A stretch of DNA of 64,000 bases, taken from positions 4,154,001 through 4,218,000 of the forward strand of contig OZ176052.1 in NCBI GenBank assembly GCA_964247055.1, in the 5' to 3' direction. Both the position numbers and the translations under genes were made by a program. Under the pieces are notes generated by a model, which saw only the letters and a list, made by a program, of their open reading frames with translations, searched no databases and was not told the DNA's origin. Position 1 is the first letter of the stretch, and every line of letters begins with the position of its first letter. Below, one piece after another: positions 50,943-63,538 of this stretch. The stretch comes from Paragordius varius (Eukaryota > Nematomorpha).

Positions 50943-53900
50943 GGTCATGTTTAGGGTGATCACGGCCCTCCTGGAGCTCCAGGACCCCCCGGTGATTACC
51001 AATATCAACAAGGGGTCGGAAATTTGTTTGAGGGTCCTCGTGGTCCATCAGGAGATATGGGTTACCGTGGCGATGCCGGAGATAACGGTGATTCAGGCTA
51101 TGAAGATCCTATGGGAAAACCGGTATAAAATGATTTGACTCCAATGATTGACAAACATTTTACCTAAACTTAATTAAATATTAGAACTTTTTTGCTAAAT
51201 TATTCCTTTATTATTATGTTGCCAGGGTGTACCTGGATTACGAGGTGCCAATGGTGAAAAGGGCAATGAAAGACCTATCGGAAAAACGGTATACATTGGA
51301 AATTATTTGTAATTTATTTTTAAAAAATTAAATAAATTATATAAATTTAAACATCATTTTTAGGGAAAAGAAGGACGTGTTGGCCTATACGGACAATCTG
51401 GCCTAAAGGTATTAATTTAATATTGGATTATATTGTTAGTGTTTTATGACATTAACCGGCGATTATTTTTCGAAAAAATGGTCTTGCAAACTATTTATGA
51501 GAATGTAAATGTATCAAATTTTAAGCAATGTATTTTTTGAATCCATATTTCATATATTATGATTAATATAATTATATAACTTAGGGTGATCGAGGCGATG
51601 ACGGGTTTCCAGGAGTCGATGGTATATTCCAGGCGAAAATGGTTTGAGAGGTGGACCTGATGGTCGCCCTGGAATTTTGGGTCCTTCTGGCGTCGCTGGG
51701 GTATCCCCATTATTCACTATTTTACACCTGAAAAATTATAAATAAATTTATTTGTCCTAGTACTATTACGTAAAAATATTTATATTTAAATTATTCCAAC
51801 TGTATTGAAACCTTAATGTTTGTTGTATCTAATCTATGCAACGAAAATCAGTAATTTATAATATGCATATTTATTAAAATAGCAAATTAAAAATAGTAAA
51901 ATCACACAACTACTCGTTTCAAATGTGTGAAAAGTGAATTTTTTCAAGGAGATAAAATGAATGAACAAAAAATAATTTGTATATAATACTGTGTAATATT
52001 TTTGATATTTTTAATATTGCTGTCGTTTTTATCTTATATAATGTATTGGCATTTTTCAATATCAAAACCAAAATAAAATGCATTTTAGAGCGATATTGGA
52101 CGCGTCGGTCCACCAGGACCAGTCGGAGCTATGGGAATGCCTGGTCGCCCCGGATTTCCGAGCTTAGAAGGAAATCCGGTTTTCCATGTCCGCGCAGACC
52201 AATCGGTCCCGCAGGAGCCCCCGGTTTATTGGGTCACCCAGGATTACAGGGGGTTTCTTCCGAAAAAGGGGAACGTGGAGATTCCAGGTTACCGGGTATA
52301 ATTATTACTTAACTTTTTACAGTATGGGTAACTAATCATTGTGGCACATAGCATATACAGCAAAGAGCATTCATATTTGTGAATAATATGATAAAGTTAA
52401 AATTATAATTTTAAACACCAAAAAAATATGTTCTTTGTTTATGTGCTATCTGGCCATAATTAATGTAAAACTAGCAATTTTTACTCATTATATAATATGT
52501 GAATGTAAAATTTTTTGATTGCTATCATTAATCTAATGTATGCTGCTTCAAGGTATACCTGGAACTCAAGGACCTCCTGAATTTGGGGGCCCTGCTGGGG
52601 CCAAAGGCGAAATTTGAGATGTTGGCCTGCCTGGTCAAGGTATTATGGGGGCTCCAGGTATGGATGGGCTCCCGGGATTAGATGGTGTCCCTGGTGCCAA
52701 AGGAGAGAGAGGATATGACGGTCCACCAGGTTTGCCTTTTCACCTTGTAATTGATGTTAATTGTAAAAATAATTGTTAATCAAAGGAATATTATATGTTG
52801 CCAAGTATTTGTGGCAGATGGTTGTAATCAATGAGACTTTAAAAATTAATTTCATTTTAAAATGATGCAATTATGTAAGATTGGGGTATTTAGCACTCTT
52901 AAATATAAATTTCTATCTATTTTTTACATGATTTTTAAGGTTAATAAATTTATAATATATTTTGCAAAGGTTATTCTGGAGACATTATTGATGGTGTACC
53001 TGGACCTCTTGGTATTCCAGGCCCTAAGGGAGAATCCGGATACCCTGGATTAAATGGTCGACCTAGCCCAATGGGACCACCAGGTCAAAAAGGTAGGAAG
53101 CAATTTATGCAGAATAATCGAATTTTAATTTTATAATAGTTTTGGGAGACATTAATTTTTCTCAAATTATATAAGTATGATATCAAATCTAAAAAGAGAT
53201 GCGATTAAAATAAGATTATATCATTAGTTTGTATAAATGCTAGTTAATCTGTATTTAAGGTGACCCGGGAGGTACATGACAGAGGTCGTAAAGGAGAATC
53301 TGGATCTGCAGGTTTTCCCGGCAAACAGGGTGAACGTGGTTCTCCGGGAGATTTGGTGAAATAGGTCAGCAAGGCGATGATGGCGATGCCGGAATCCCAG
53401 GCCGACCGGGATGTTCCGTAATTTAATTGAAAAAAAATAAAACGAATGATAAAACATATACTATGCTATAAAAATTATTTAAAGGATAGCTCATTTTAGC
53501 CAATACTTAAAATTTTATAACGATTAAATTAAAATTATTTATTTTAAAGGGACAACCCGGTTTAGATGGATTAAATGGAATCCCTGGAACCAAAGGTGAA
53601 CCAGCTGTCATCGACTATTCTCGATTATAAAGTTATCGGGGTATAAATATCACATTAATTGTTCAGTTAAATTAGAATCTCTTAGGTTTAGTGATAAAAT
53701 TAGCAACTTGTTTTAATGATGGTCTATAATAATATAAATTTCAGGTGAGAAAGGAGATGCCGGATATCCTGGACTTGCAGGAGCCCCTGGAATGGACGGT
53801 CAACCTGGATTGCCGGGCCCACCTGGAATTGCTTTTGGTTCTTCACTAAATCTTAAAGAGCCGCAGGTATGGCTCTCATTCACGATATTTTATAAAATTA

Positions 53901-56297
53901 ATTACAATTTTAATTTTAATAATTTTATTTGGGGAAATAAATAAAACCGATTTATATATTCAATAATCTCCATAGATCTCATTCATTAAAAAAATTTTAA
54001 AGCTTCTAAATTTTGCTTAGTCTGATCTAGCATTAAGAGCATCATTAATCAACACAATTTTTTTTAAATGTTGATATCTCTTTTCCACAAACATTTTAAT
54101 TCGTGTTGGATATAGGGAGACGCAGGATCACCTGGAAGAGATGGTTTCCCAGGTTTATCTGGTCTCCCCGGTATGCCGGGCGCTAAAGGCGATCCAGGTT
54201 ATGCCATTGGTGACAGCCCAGGAATGGCCGGAGAACCCGGAAACCCTGGATTACCTGGGCTCGATGGGATGGCTGATGCACCTGGAGAACCAGGTAATTA
54301 TTGAAAATGTATTAAAAAATATAATTTTGTCAGAGGCTCTATTAAAATAATATCGTTTCATAGAGAAGTCACGATTTCTTATTGATTAAAACAAGCATAT
54401 TAATTGCTTGTACTGAGTTTGTATAAAAAATGCTTTTTTTAAAAAAAATATCTTACCATTATTGAAAATAATGAATAAACAATAAGTAATAAAAGGTTTC
54501 TTACATCTAAAATTTAATGTTGTATTAAAAAAGCCGAATTGGAAACTGATTTTGAAACGAGTCGGACCATTTTTAACCAGTCAAAAATTGATCCTAAGTT
54601 TTTACATTTTTTACCACTGTATAACATGAATATGAAAATGGAAAATAAAATGTAATGAAATGATATATTCGTTTTTTGCAGGGGAATTAATTGGCCGCGG
54701 ATTCCCAGGAATGCCAGGTCTTAAAGGTTTGCGAGGGGATGACGGTTTACCAGGACTCCCCGGCCTGCCGGGAGCAGATGGTCATCCAGGTTTAGATGGA
54801 CTCCCTGGGCCCCAAGGTAATCCTGGAGCTGACGCCATACCCAATATTGTCAAAAGGTATGCATTTTACCTTTATTTTTCAAGCTTATGTTGCCATAAAA
54901 AATGGTAGAATTTATTGTATGCTAAAAGTAGTGTGTCATATACATCATCCGTCAAACGTATATTTTGGATTACTAATAAAAAATACTATCGGAAGCATTT
55001 ACCAATTAACGGGCTAAGGAGTTCCCTGTGGTTTAATTCAAATGCTATAGATTATAATGGATATAATTCTCGTTTCTTTATCATATACACAAAAGTTTAT
55101 TCATGCTTTAACAATTTTAAATATCTGCCTAACCCATATTTATTTTTTGATAAACAGGTTTACCTGGACCAACTGGCCTTGACGGTTTCCCTGGCTTAAA
55201 CGGAGCCAATGGCGAAAGAGGGACACCTTGACTTCCAGGTCTTCGAGGATTCAAAGGTAATCCATTTTACCAACAATTTTTTCACTCCATTTAAGGTTGG
55301 ATACAGAGTTATAAAATGAACATTAATATCTGAATAACTTTCCCTATTTATTCGATTTATAAATTTCGATATTTCTGGTTTTAAGGTGAATTGGGAGATC
55401 CTGGTATAGCGAGTTCGGTACAACCCCAACCCGGTTTACCCGGATTTAATGGGTTAAGGGTGAACAAGGAGATCCAGGATATTCCGGATTAGACGGTATG
55501 ATTATTATATTTTTATGATTAGTCAATTTTGAATTATTTTGCCTAACAAAATTTTTGAGAGTTTGCAGTACTAATTTATATTTCTAGGGTTACCTGGAAT
55601 GCCTGGACTCCCTGGTGAAAGGGGATTCCCTGGACTGGCTGGCAAACCAGGTCTGCCCGGTGCACCTGGTATAAAGGGTGATCGAGGTTTAGACGGGTAT
55701 GGTGAGCCCGGAGCTTCTGGCGGAAAGGGTCCAGATGGGTTAGCAGGTTTAAATGCCGAAAATAATATCATAATTTTTTTATATTGTAAAATAGTAAATA
55801 AACGCTTTCACTAACGCATTTTTATGAACAAATATTTTAAATAATAACTTCGTTATGCTTGTTAAATTAAATAGCTGTTAATTTCTTGCTAAATATTTTC
55901 ATAGTGTGTTTTTATGTTACTATCAAGGCTGTAAACATTGTAAAACCGAATTCGTTAATGAATATTTGTATATATAATTCAATTTTTTCAAATTACTAAA
56001 ATACTTTTATACACCAAGGTTTACCTGGTTTCCCTGGCGGATAAGGAGAACGCGGCTTGCCTGGACCCAACGGGCCACAAGGTGCCCCTGGAGATAATGG
56101 AAATCCTGGAGCACCTGGCATCGATGGCCTACCTGGTCTACCAGGTACCCCTGGCTTAGATGGTTTCCCAGGATTACCTGGTCTTGCAGGTATATTTAAC
56201 ATTTTTTCTTCATTTGACTGCTGGAAATATATTTTTGGAAATTAAAGCATGCCGCATACGTTATAAATGTATTAGGTTGAAATATAACCCTATTATG

Positions 56298-56350
56298 TGT
56301 ATATATATATATATATATGCTGTTTTTGATGCATATATATATATATATAT
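56298..56350. repeat. Two (AT)n tracts in collagen intron 22
   Basis: Two short AT tracts, at about 56298-56318 and 56334-56350, are followed by a short GT run just upstream of collagen exon 23. Confidence 0.85.
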
Positions 56351-57253
56351 GTGTGTGTCTTTATTTACATTTTGTAACATAATGGAACTTCTAGGTCAAA
56401 AGGGATTAGGAGATGGTGGTACCCCTGGAACTCCAGGTCGCCGTGGGAACGATGGATTGCCCGGACTTAACGGACCCCGAGGTGAAAACGGATATGATGG
56501 CCAACCTGGGTTACCAGGACTCCCCGGGTTAATGGGTAAAATCTTTATTAAATTAAATTTTTTTATATGGTTTTATATTCTACTTTCAAATTAATTTTTT
56601 GGTAATTATTTTTGTAAAAAATATTATTTATTATAATTTTTATATTTTTATGGTTGAAAGGAGACAGTGGTTATCAAGGGTTACCCGGTCCCGGAGCTCC
56701 AGGAAAAGCAGGAGCTCCCGGCCTCCCCGGGGAAGCAGGGTACCTGGATACCCAAGTGCAAAAGGAATAGCTGGAGCAAATGGTATTTTATCTAGTTTTA
56801 ATCTGATATCAATGGTTTAATTGCTTGCAAATAATGATTAATAAAATTTATGATTTCAAGCCCTGTTAGTATGCTAAACGTCAAAAAAAGGATTTATATT
56901 ATAATAAACCATATTTGAATCATAAATTTTGCTGAGATGATTTAATTTTTTATTGAAAATTAATCAACATTACTGCTTTTAAATGGAAAATGACATAACA
57001 TAGCGCAAATATTTGATTGTAGGTTCTCCCGGATACAATGGCGCGAAAGGTGAGAGAGGAGATTCCTTCCCAGGTGCCAATGGAATGGATGGGGCCCCTG
57101 GTCTTCCAGGTTTAGATGGAGCCCCTGGAGTCCCAGGAATGACTGGATTAATTGGAGATCCTGGTCCATCTGGGACACCTGGAGCTAGAGGCCCTGCTGT
57201 AAAATATTTATTCCATTTTTTATTAATTACATAGCTAATATTAATAAATATAT

Positions 57254-57396
57254 GGTATAGTAGGTAGGCGCCGGACTCTCACGCTGAGGGCCTGAGTTCG
57301 AACCCCGAAACTACGCATTTTTTCCAACGTCACTGCCAGCCCTGGGCATGTCCGAATACGATTTAAGTTCTTACCCTTTAAAAAAAAGAAAAAAAG
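57254..57396 (+). mobile_element. tRNA-derived SINE in collagen intron 25
   Basis: The head GGTAGGCGCCGGACTCTCAC then GAGTTCGAACCCCG looks like a tRNA with A-box and B-box promoters. The CTCTCAC anticodon-loop context resembles tRNA-Glu. A body (CGTCACTGCCAGCCCTGGGC) and an A-rich tail ending at about 57396 follow. An older copy lies at 42060-42205. The body and tail, and the missing acceptor-stem pairing, argue against a working tRNA gene. Confidence 0.75.
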
Positions 57397-58705
57397 AGAC
57401 GCTAAACTGTATATATTTTTTTATACAATTTTGGAATATTTAAAACCATACTATCCAACGTTAAAGTAACTGTACTGTAGCGTAATGCTAATTTTTTTTA
57501 TAAATCATAAGTGTTGAGGCACTAAAGTAATCATATCGTTGGTTTAGGGTGATAGTGGAATAAATGGAGCGCCAGGTATACCTGGGGAAGATGGTTTCTC
57601 AGGTCCAAAAGGCGAAGTTGGTGCTGAAGGATTGCCAGGGATACCGGGTGCAAAAGGCTCATCTGGAGATACTGGCATAGCTGGTACACCTGGCCGAAAA
57701 GGAGAATCAGGTCTGAATGGGATGCCAGGTCTTGACGGTTTCCCTGGCTTGATGGGCGAAAAGGGAGAAGCAGGATTACCGGGAATGCGTAAGTGTAATT
57801 TGATCCCGCTTCATTGTTAAAAATAGTATGCGCGTATTGAAATAATTTTTGTTTACATTTATATCCTTTTCTTGTGTGTGCAGCCGATTTTGTGGGTGGC
57901 CCACCCGGAGCCGATGGCTTACCTTGATTCCCAGGACTTACAGGAGGACCTGGACAGCGAAGTGACGACGGGTACCCTGGCCCCGGTGGGGCGAAAGGGG
58001 AATTCGGATCAGACGGCTATTCTGGAGCGTCAGGAAAAATGGGAGCTATGGGTCCGATGGGGCCTCCCGGGTCCCAAGGAAAGCCTGGTTTACCTGGTAT
58101 TCCTGGTTCCTCTGTAAATGCCCGGGAAATCCCGGTTTACCTGGAGCCGATGGTGCACCAGGCCTAAGAGGCAAAATAGGTATGTAAAAGCCTAATTTTA
58201 TTTTATGTCACAATATTAATTTTTTGGAAAAATATGACTTTTAAACGCGATAAGAGTGTTTGGTGACGGAATAATCATATATTATATTGTTCCTATTTAT
58301 TTCAGGTGATCCTGGATATGATGGTAAACCCGGTGCACCAGGGTTTGCATACGATGGTGCTCCCGGAACTCCAGGAACCCCTGGACCAGTAGGGGATTCT
58401 GGTTTCCCCGGTCTTCCTGGGGAAACAGGACCGCAAGGAGCTCCGGGAGATGATGGCCTTCCTGGACTAAGCGGACTTAAGGGTCCAGCCGGAGAGCCTG
58501 GATTGTAAACCGCTTCAGCACCAGGTTTAATTGGTACCCCAGGTATGACAATATAACATTTTTTTAAACCGAATAATTATTTATAGAAACTTTAGTGTCG
58601 TTATTTTACTATTTTTTTCACAATTCATATAAAATTACCTATATGATTACTATCTTATAGGCCAACCGGGATCCAATGGATATCCAGGTGATAGCGGTTT
58701 TCCGG

Positions 58706-59255
58706 GTAAATAAATCTCGTACGAATTATGCAATATAAACCCATCAATCTAATCAATTTTACCATGCCATATTTTACCATTAATATTATTATATAAACAA
58801 AAAAAGTTATTTATAATGATTAGTTAAATGAAAAATAATTTTTGGCTTGTGAAATATCATTTTGTTTCATTTGGATAATTTTTATAATAAATTTTATCTT
58901 CAAATACTATATATACCCTTTTTTGAATATAATTAGGGCGAAATATGCGATCCCAAATTAAAAGATATGCTAGTTTTTGTTTGTGACATTTAAACAATGC
59001 AGAATAGTAGAGATGCCCTTGTTGCAATGGCATAAAATATCTTAGCTTTGACTAATTCTTTCTTATTCTTGTAAATAGTAGCGATATTTCTTCAAAGGGG
59101 CCAAGTCAGGGCTGACTGTATTAAAAAATTGTGTATTATGTGTAGTGTGTTTTGTTACAGTCGAGGTCGACTTTTTCTAATTTTGTAAATAACCCTCCTC
59201 ATAGGTTGCAATATTTAGTTTTAGTCGAACCATTATTATTTCACATATTTATATA
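58706..59255. other. No further collagen exon
   Basis: After exon 29, whose donor is CCGG|GTAAAT, collagen exons stop although earlier spacing was mostly under 500 bp. This is AT-rich sequence with no recognisable exon. The NC1 exons, if they exist, lie beyond 64000. Confidence 0.6.
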
Positions 59256-59838
59256 TTAACACTTGGATACAACACATTCATTTTAGTCCTTCGATTCAAA
59301 TTGGGGTAGTTGGATACCCCAGGCCTGTTTAAAATCAAATACTTTAAAAAGTATGGAAGCGATCGAAACCATGGCAAAATTTTGCACTTATATAACATTA
59401 ATAAACCGAAAAAAATTTTATTCAAAAATACTTGATATTACTTATTTTGAGCTAAAACTGAAAGGTAAAAATTTAGTCAACGTGACATGTGTCAAATTGT
59501 AAAATTAAAAAATAATACAAAATAAACCGCTTTTTCTATTTCTATCAATGTTAGATGTAATTTATATAAAAAATAAGCTTTAGTTTTACCCTTAAAATTA
59601 AATAAAGACGATATTTTGCAAAATTTTTGTAAAATAAAAATGGCGTCGAAGTAGTTTGAGATGTAACTTTTTTTTCAAAACAAAATTTTATCATGATATT
59701 TTGGCATATTTATATAATTTTTATCAGGATAGAGGCATAAATTTAAATTAAGACCGTTTCCTTCAGTAGTTTTTTATAAATTTTCATTTAAATTTAGTCT
59801 GGGGTATTTAGATACCCCAATTTGAATCGAAGTGTTAA
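59256..59838 (+). mobile_element. Family A element, copy 4 (best preserved)
   Basis: The left end is TTAACACTTGGATACAACAC and the right end is CCAATTTGAATCGAAGTGTTAA-like, so TTAA bounds both ends and CACTT/AAGTG are inverted. The subterminal inverted repeat is ATTCAAATTGGGGTA...TACCCCA at 59290-59320 and 59805-59825. The element is 583 bp with no coding sequence, consistent with a non-autonomous DNA transposon using TTAA or TA targets. Confidence 0.8.
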
Positions 59839-59894
59839 TGGTATGCACTTGACCGCAACGCTTAAATTGTAAAATGGAATATAAATATTTATGT

Positions 59895-61728
59895 CAGTGA
59901 TACTCAACCCGCGGCCCGCGGGCCGCATGCGGCCCTAAGAGGGCTTTAAAATTGCCCTATGATCATATTGAGACTTAAATTATTTTTTTATTGATGTAGA
60001 CATAAACAAATTTTCGCTTATTTTAATATTAATTTATTTTCTTTAAAATTAATTTTGTTTTATTTTTTACCCAATTTAAAATGTAGAAAAATTTCCCTAC
60101 ATTAAAATGATTTCAAAATTTTGGCATACGTTGTTTCTCTGTATTCTATTTTCTTTTCTATTTTGAAAGTTTTATTCCATTGTATTTAAGCAAGCCTTTC
60201 ACCCAAACTTCCATATACATATTCTTTTCATTGCTATCCTGCATCAATTTTAATAACTTATGCCCATAAAATATTTTTAACATCAAGATCATTAAATTTC
60301 GACCTGTTTTTTTATAGCATAATTCAAATTATATTCCTATTTTTTTGAAAAAAATTACATAATATTTAAATATAAATTCAAAGGATGACATCTAATGGTA
60401 AAAAACGTAATTATCCGATGAAAATCGTTCCTTTATAAAAGAATGGGAAGAAAATTTTTTTGTCGTTTTAAATAAAAATGTAGTTACCTGCCTCATATGT
60501 AAGGACAACATAATCAACGAGATATATTTAAAATTTTTACCAATGAAGAATACACGAAAGAAATCGATTTTCTCGAAATAATTAGAACTTTTTACGATAA
60601 TAATGGTATATCTATGAAATTGGTTTCGATCTGCACAGATGGGCGTCCCTCTATGATTGGAAGAAACAAAGAATTTATTCGTCTTTGAAAAAACAAAATA
60701 ATTTGCAAATATTTTTTATTTTCCCTGCTTTATTCATCAGCAAAACTTGGTTTGCGTGTAAAAGATGAATCACCCAATTCAGTAACTAAAACATAGTGAA
60801 TATAGTTAACCACATCCGTGGCAGAGAATTTAACCTCCGTTTAAAACAACTTCTGATTATTAGCCTGTCTTTGCGACATTACTAAAATACAAGTCTTCAA
60901 GGGAGCAAAATAATAACCCAATTTGCTATTTAGATTTTTGTTTTTGAAAAAAATTAATAATATATAAACAAGATTATATAAAGACACTCCCATATTTTCC
61001 AACACTTAAAACGATTCATGAAGAAAATAAGGAATTTACTGCGGAGATTAATTTAATAACAGACAATCATTTAACATTTCTATCTAATGAGTTCAAATTT
61101 CGAGAAAGAAATATTTAAAAATTTCTTATAACTCGTTGTCATGGTATATGGATATATCCAATAGTAAGCAACTTGAACATTTCGGTTTTGATCAGGCGCA
61201 TATCATAGAATTCATAGATTATAAAAATTATTCTAATTCGGAGTCAATATGCAAGGAAATCGTAGCGAAGAAAGATGTGGGTTTTGGCAAGATGTGCCAA
61301 ATAAATATGAAAATATAAAAAATGTGCTCAAGTTGTCCTAACTGTTTTTCCCTCAACTTACACGTGTGAGACGGCATATTCAAAAATGAAATATGTCAAG
61401 AAAACATACATAAATCGCTTAACCGAATCAAATGGACGACATGTTAAGATTGGCCTGTCATGAGGCGAAACCGAATTCGTCAAAAATTATTGGTTAATAT
61501 CGAAATAAATGTTATCAAAATATTTAAATTTTTTAAACTAAATGGTGCAAAACGCGTTTTTTTCTGGATTTACATGCGATTTGCAAAAAATTCATTGTGC
61601 TGATTTAGATTTAAATATGTGCATATGTGTCAAATAGCTATGGAATATTTGCCATATTCAGGTTCATGGCCCTCGAAAAAAAAATATATTTTATTTGGCC
61701 CGTCAAATTTTTTTGGGGAGTACCACTG
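59895..61728 (+). mobile_element. hAT transposon with intact ends and 8-bp target duplication
   Basis: The element begins CAGTGATACTCAACCCGCGG and ends GGGGAGTACCACTG (reverse complement CAGTGGTACTCCCC), giving good terminal inverted repeats. The 8 bp before it (59887-59894) and after it (61729-61736) are both ATTTATGT, an exact hAT-type target-site duplication. At 1834 bp it is shorter than typical autonomous elements of this type and holds a decayed transposase in plus orientation. It probably moved only while a related source element was active. Confidence 0.93.
60385..61490 (+). pseudogene. Decayed hAT transposase (ZBED/GTF2IRD2-like type)
   Basis: The fragments appear in the order expected for this transposase type. 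An N-terminal zinc-finger part comes first (FIKEWEENFFVV then VVTCLICKD, about 60420-60520). Next is a catalytic-domain part (VSICTDGRPSMIGRNKEFI, about 60625-60685, where family members have CTDGAPSMxG). Last is the C-terminal dimerisation motif (STYTCETAYSKMKYVKKTYI then NRLT, about 61350-61420). The C-x2-C is visible but the matching His pair is not clear. Several stops and frame shifts separate the fragments, and the central part is poorly preserved, so no active protein can be made. Confidence 0.85.
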
Positions 61729-61736
61729 ATTTATGT

Positions 61737-62269
61737 CATGTGTTGAAATTTAATATATGATAATAATCTCTTTTCATCCTAAAAAATATTAATATGGTCC
61801 TCCATTTCCATACATTGGTGTTTAAAATTTACATTTAAAGATTTCGCCATCCTTCTCTACACATTGTTTTTGCAAATACTCTTAATAACCAAATTTTTAC
61901 AAATTGATGAGTAGTAACGATCTCAATGTAAATATAAAATAAATTAAATAAAAAACGATTACCCTCCTAAAGCAAAATTATATACAAAAGTTGTATTTAT
62001 TATTTTTCTAAGTGTTGTAATACAGCATGCCTCAATATATTATCAAATACCCTAAAAAAATTAATTTTTTGAGAATACATTATCTTAAAAATAATTTCTA
62101 AAGTAATAGAGCGGTAAAGAGGTACCCAACATTGAAAAAATTTAAACTAAATCTAATAAAAATTGCAAAAAATTTACTTTATAATATTTAAACATTCAAA
62201 TTTCGGCTGATAGACACACATCAATTAATTTAGTCACGTAACCTATTAATTTATTTTTATAATAAAATG
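61737..62269. other. Intergenic, nothing recognised
   Basis: About 530 bp of AT-rich sequence between the hAT element and family B copy 2. I see no exon, RNA gene or repeat end. Confidence 0.45.
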
Positions 62270-62755
62270 AGAAAAAAAATCATCGCCTCAAACTTTTTAG
62301 CGGCCATTTTTTTTAGATTTTCAAAACTTTATTACATTTTCCTTTTTATTAACGATAGCATTTAGGGTAGTTGTTATATCCCAAGCCTTAATCTTGTGAC
62401 TATTGTTTTGAGAGTTGTTTTTGTTTAAAATTAAATATCAAACATTGTTCTCCTCTAATTAGATGAAAAAGCTAATATTGTTTACAGTTTTGTTACTTCT
62501 AAAACACATCTGAACTAAAGAGCTGATTTCAATTAAAAATAAGGTATATGTTGGTGAAATATAGCATGAAAGCTTTTAATTAATTATCATGTAATCATTA
62601 AGTACCTATTGTATCAGCGATTAAAAAAATTTAAAGACAAAAATGGAAGTTTGCGATGAAGTTTTTTTTACAATTTAACATTTTTTTAAAAATATTTTGC
62701 GAATGCATGCGCCTTAAAAAATATTTTATATTGGGCCTAATACCTTAAATACTTT
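62270..62755 (-). mobile_element. Family B repeat, copy 2 (inverted)
   Basis: Read on the minus strand it aligns with 36285-36780. It starts with GGTATTAGGCCC, keeps TTAATCGCTGATACAATAGG, and GATGAAAAAGCTAATATTG on the plus strand is the counterpart of the AGCTTTTTTATCTAATACAG segment. No coding sequence is present. It precedes family A copy 5 on the plus strand, which is the same relative order as at 35740-36780. Confidence 0.55.
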
Positions 62756-62975
62756 TTAAGATATTAAAAAAGCGCACCGAGATATAAATCTATCCTAAAG
62801 GGTATTAAAGTGCTAATAGCTAATGAAACAGGTAAATGTATTATAAAAAATGCGTCTCTCATTATAAAGTTTTAAAGTGTTTTAGCAGCAAATTTTAATT
62901 CGTAGAACTTATAATCAGCTGCTGGTTTATTTTAGACTATACGAGTTAGAGAACTGTGACAAAGGCCCATTTTAT

Positions 62976-63538
62976 TTAACACTTCGATTCAAATTGGGGT
63001 ATCTAAATACCCCAGACTAAAATTAAAGGATTTTATGAAAACTACTGAAGGAAACGGTCCCAATTTATATGTATGCTTCTATCCTAATCAAAATTATGTA
63101 AATATGCCAAAATTATAAAATTTTGTTTTGAAAAAAAAGTTCCATATCAAATTACTTCGACGCCATTTTTATGCAAAATATCGTCTTCATTTAATTTTAA
63201 GGGTAAAATTAAAGCTTATTTTTTATTTAAATTACATTTAACATTTATAGAATTAAAAAAAGCCGTTTATTTGGTATTATTTTTCAATTTTACCATTGAA
63301 CACATGTCACGTTGACTAAATTTTTACTTTTTGGTTTTAGCTTAAAATAAGTAATATCAAGTATTTTTGAATAAATTTTTTTTATATTCCCGTTTATTAA
63401 TGTTATATAAGAAGTTTTGTCAAGGTTTTGATCTCTTCCATATTTTTTAAAGAATTTAATTTTAAACATGCCTGGGGAATTTAACTACCCCAATTTGAAT
63501 CAAAGGACTAAAATCAATGTGTTGTATCCAAGTGTTAA
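62976..63538 (-). mobile_element. Family A element, copy 5 (inverted)
   Basis: Both ends carry TTAA: TTAACACTTCGATTCAAATT at the left and GTTGTATCCAAGTGTTAA at the right. The sequence is the reverse complement of the copy at 59256-59838 throughout, including TTTTTGAATAAATTT and GTCACGTTGACTAAATTTTT. It is 563 bp with no coding sequence. Confidence 0.8.

Larger units (their letters stand above)
47126..58705 (+). pseudogene. Type IV collagen alpha-chain locus, frame broken, NC1 not in window
   Basis: Collagen IV chains trimerise into basement-membrane networks. Exon 1 (47126-47218) gives a signal peptide (FLYICILFFILATHTLA). Exon 2 (49117 to about 49213) gives the 7S cysteines (CRGRDCTNSRCSCIGEKG). 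Exons 3-29 (49548-58705) are Gly-X-Y repeats: 49548-49682, 49831-49938 (with GCNGT, the 7S glycosylation site), 50412-50573, 50705-50844, 50955-51122, 51226-51288, 51364-51408, 51585-51700, 52089-52295, 52553-52729, 52970-53092, 53260-53417, 53550-53640, 53745-53866, 54116-54293, 54682-54856, 55158-55256, 55386-55495, 55588-55746, 56019-56189, 56395-56535, 56661-56782, 57023-57198, 57548-57788, 57884-58179, 58306-58542, 58661-58705. About 1385 codons in all. Exons 6, 12, 14, 15, 19, 22, 27 and 28 contain stops; exons 6, 10, 11, 20, 24 and 27 each lack one base, and 14 has two offsetting shifts. Splice sites are kept. A recent pseudogene, or sequencing error. Confidence 0.85.

Noticed and set aside
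55571-56202. Minus-strand Pro/Gly-rich open frames at 55571-55771 and 55996-56202
   Set aside because: They are antisense shadows of Gly-X-Y codons (GGN and CCN are complementary).
57254-57310. Functional tRNA gene
   Set aside because: The B box is good, but a pairing acceptor stem is missing and a SINE body with A-rich tail follows; a second copy of the body is at 42060.
50705-58542. Stop-codon reassignment as the reason for stops in the collagen exons
   Set aside because: Both TGA and TAA occur, single-base frame losses occur as well, and SSRP1, MRPS2 and the GPCRs end at ordinary stops without internal ones.
61136-61318. 60-codon plus-strand frame as an independent gene
   Set aside because: It lies inside the hAT element, between the catalytic and dimerisation fragments of the dead transposase.
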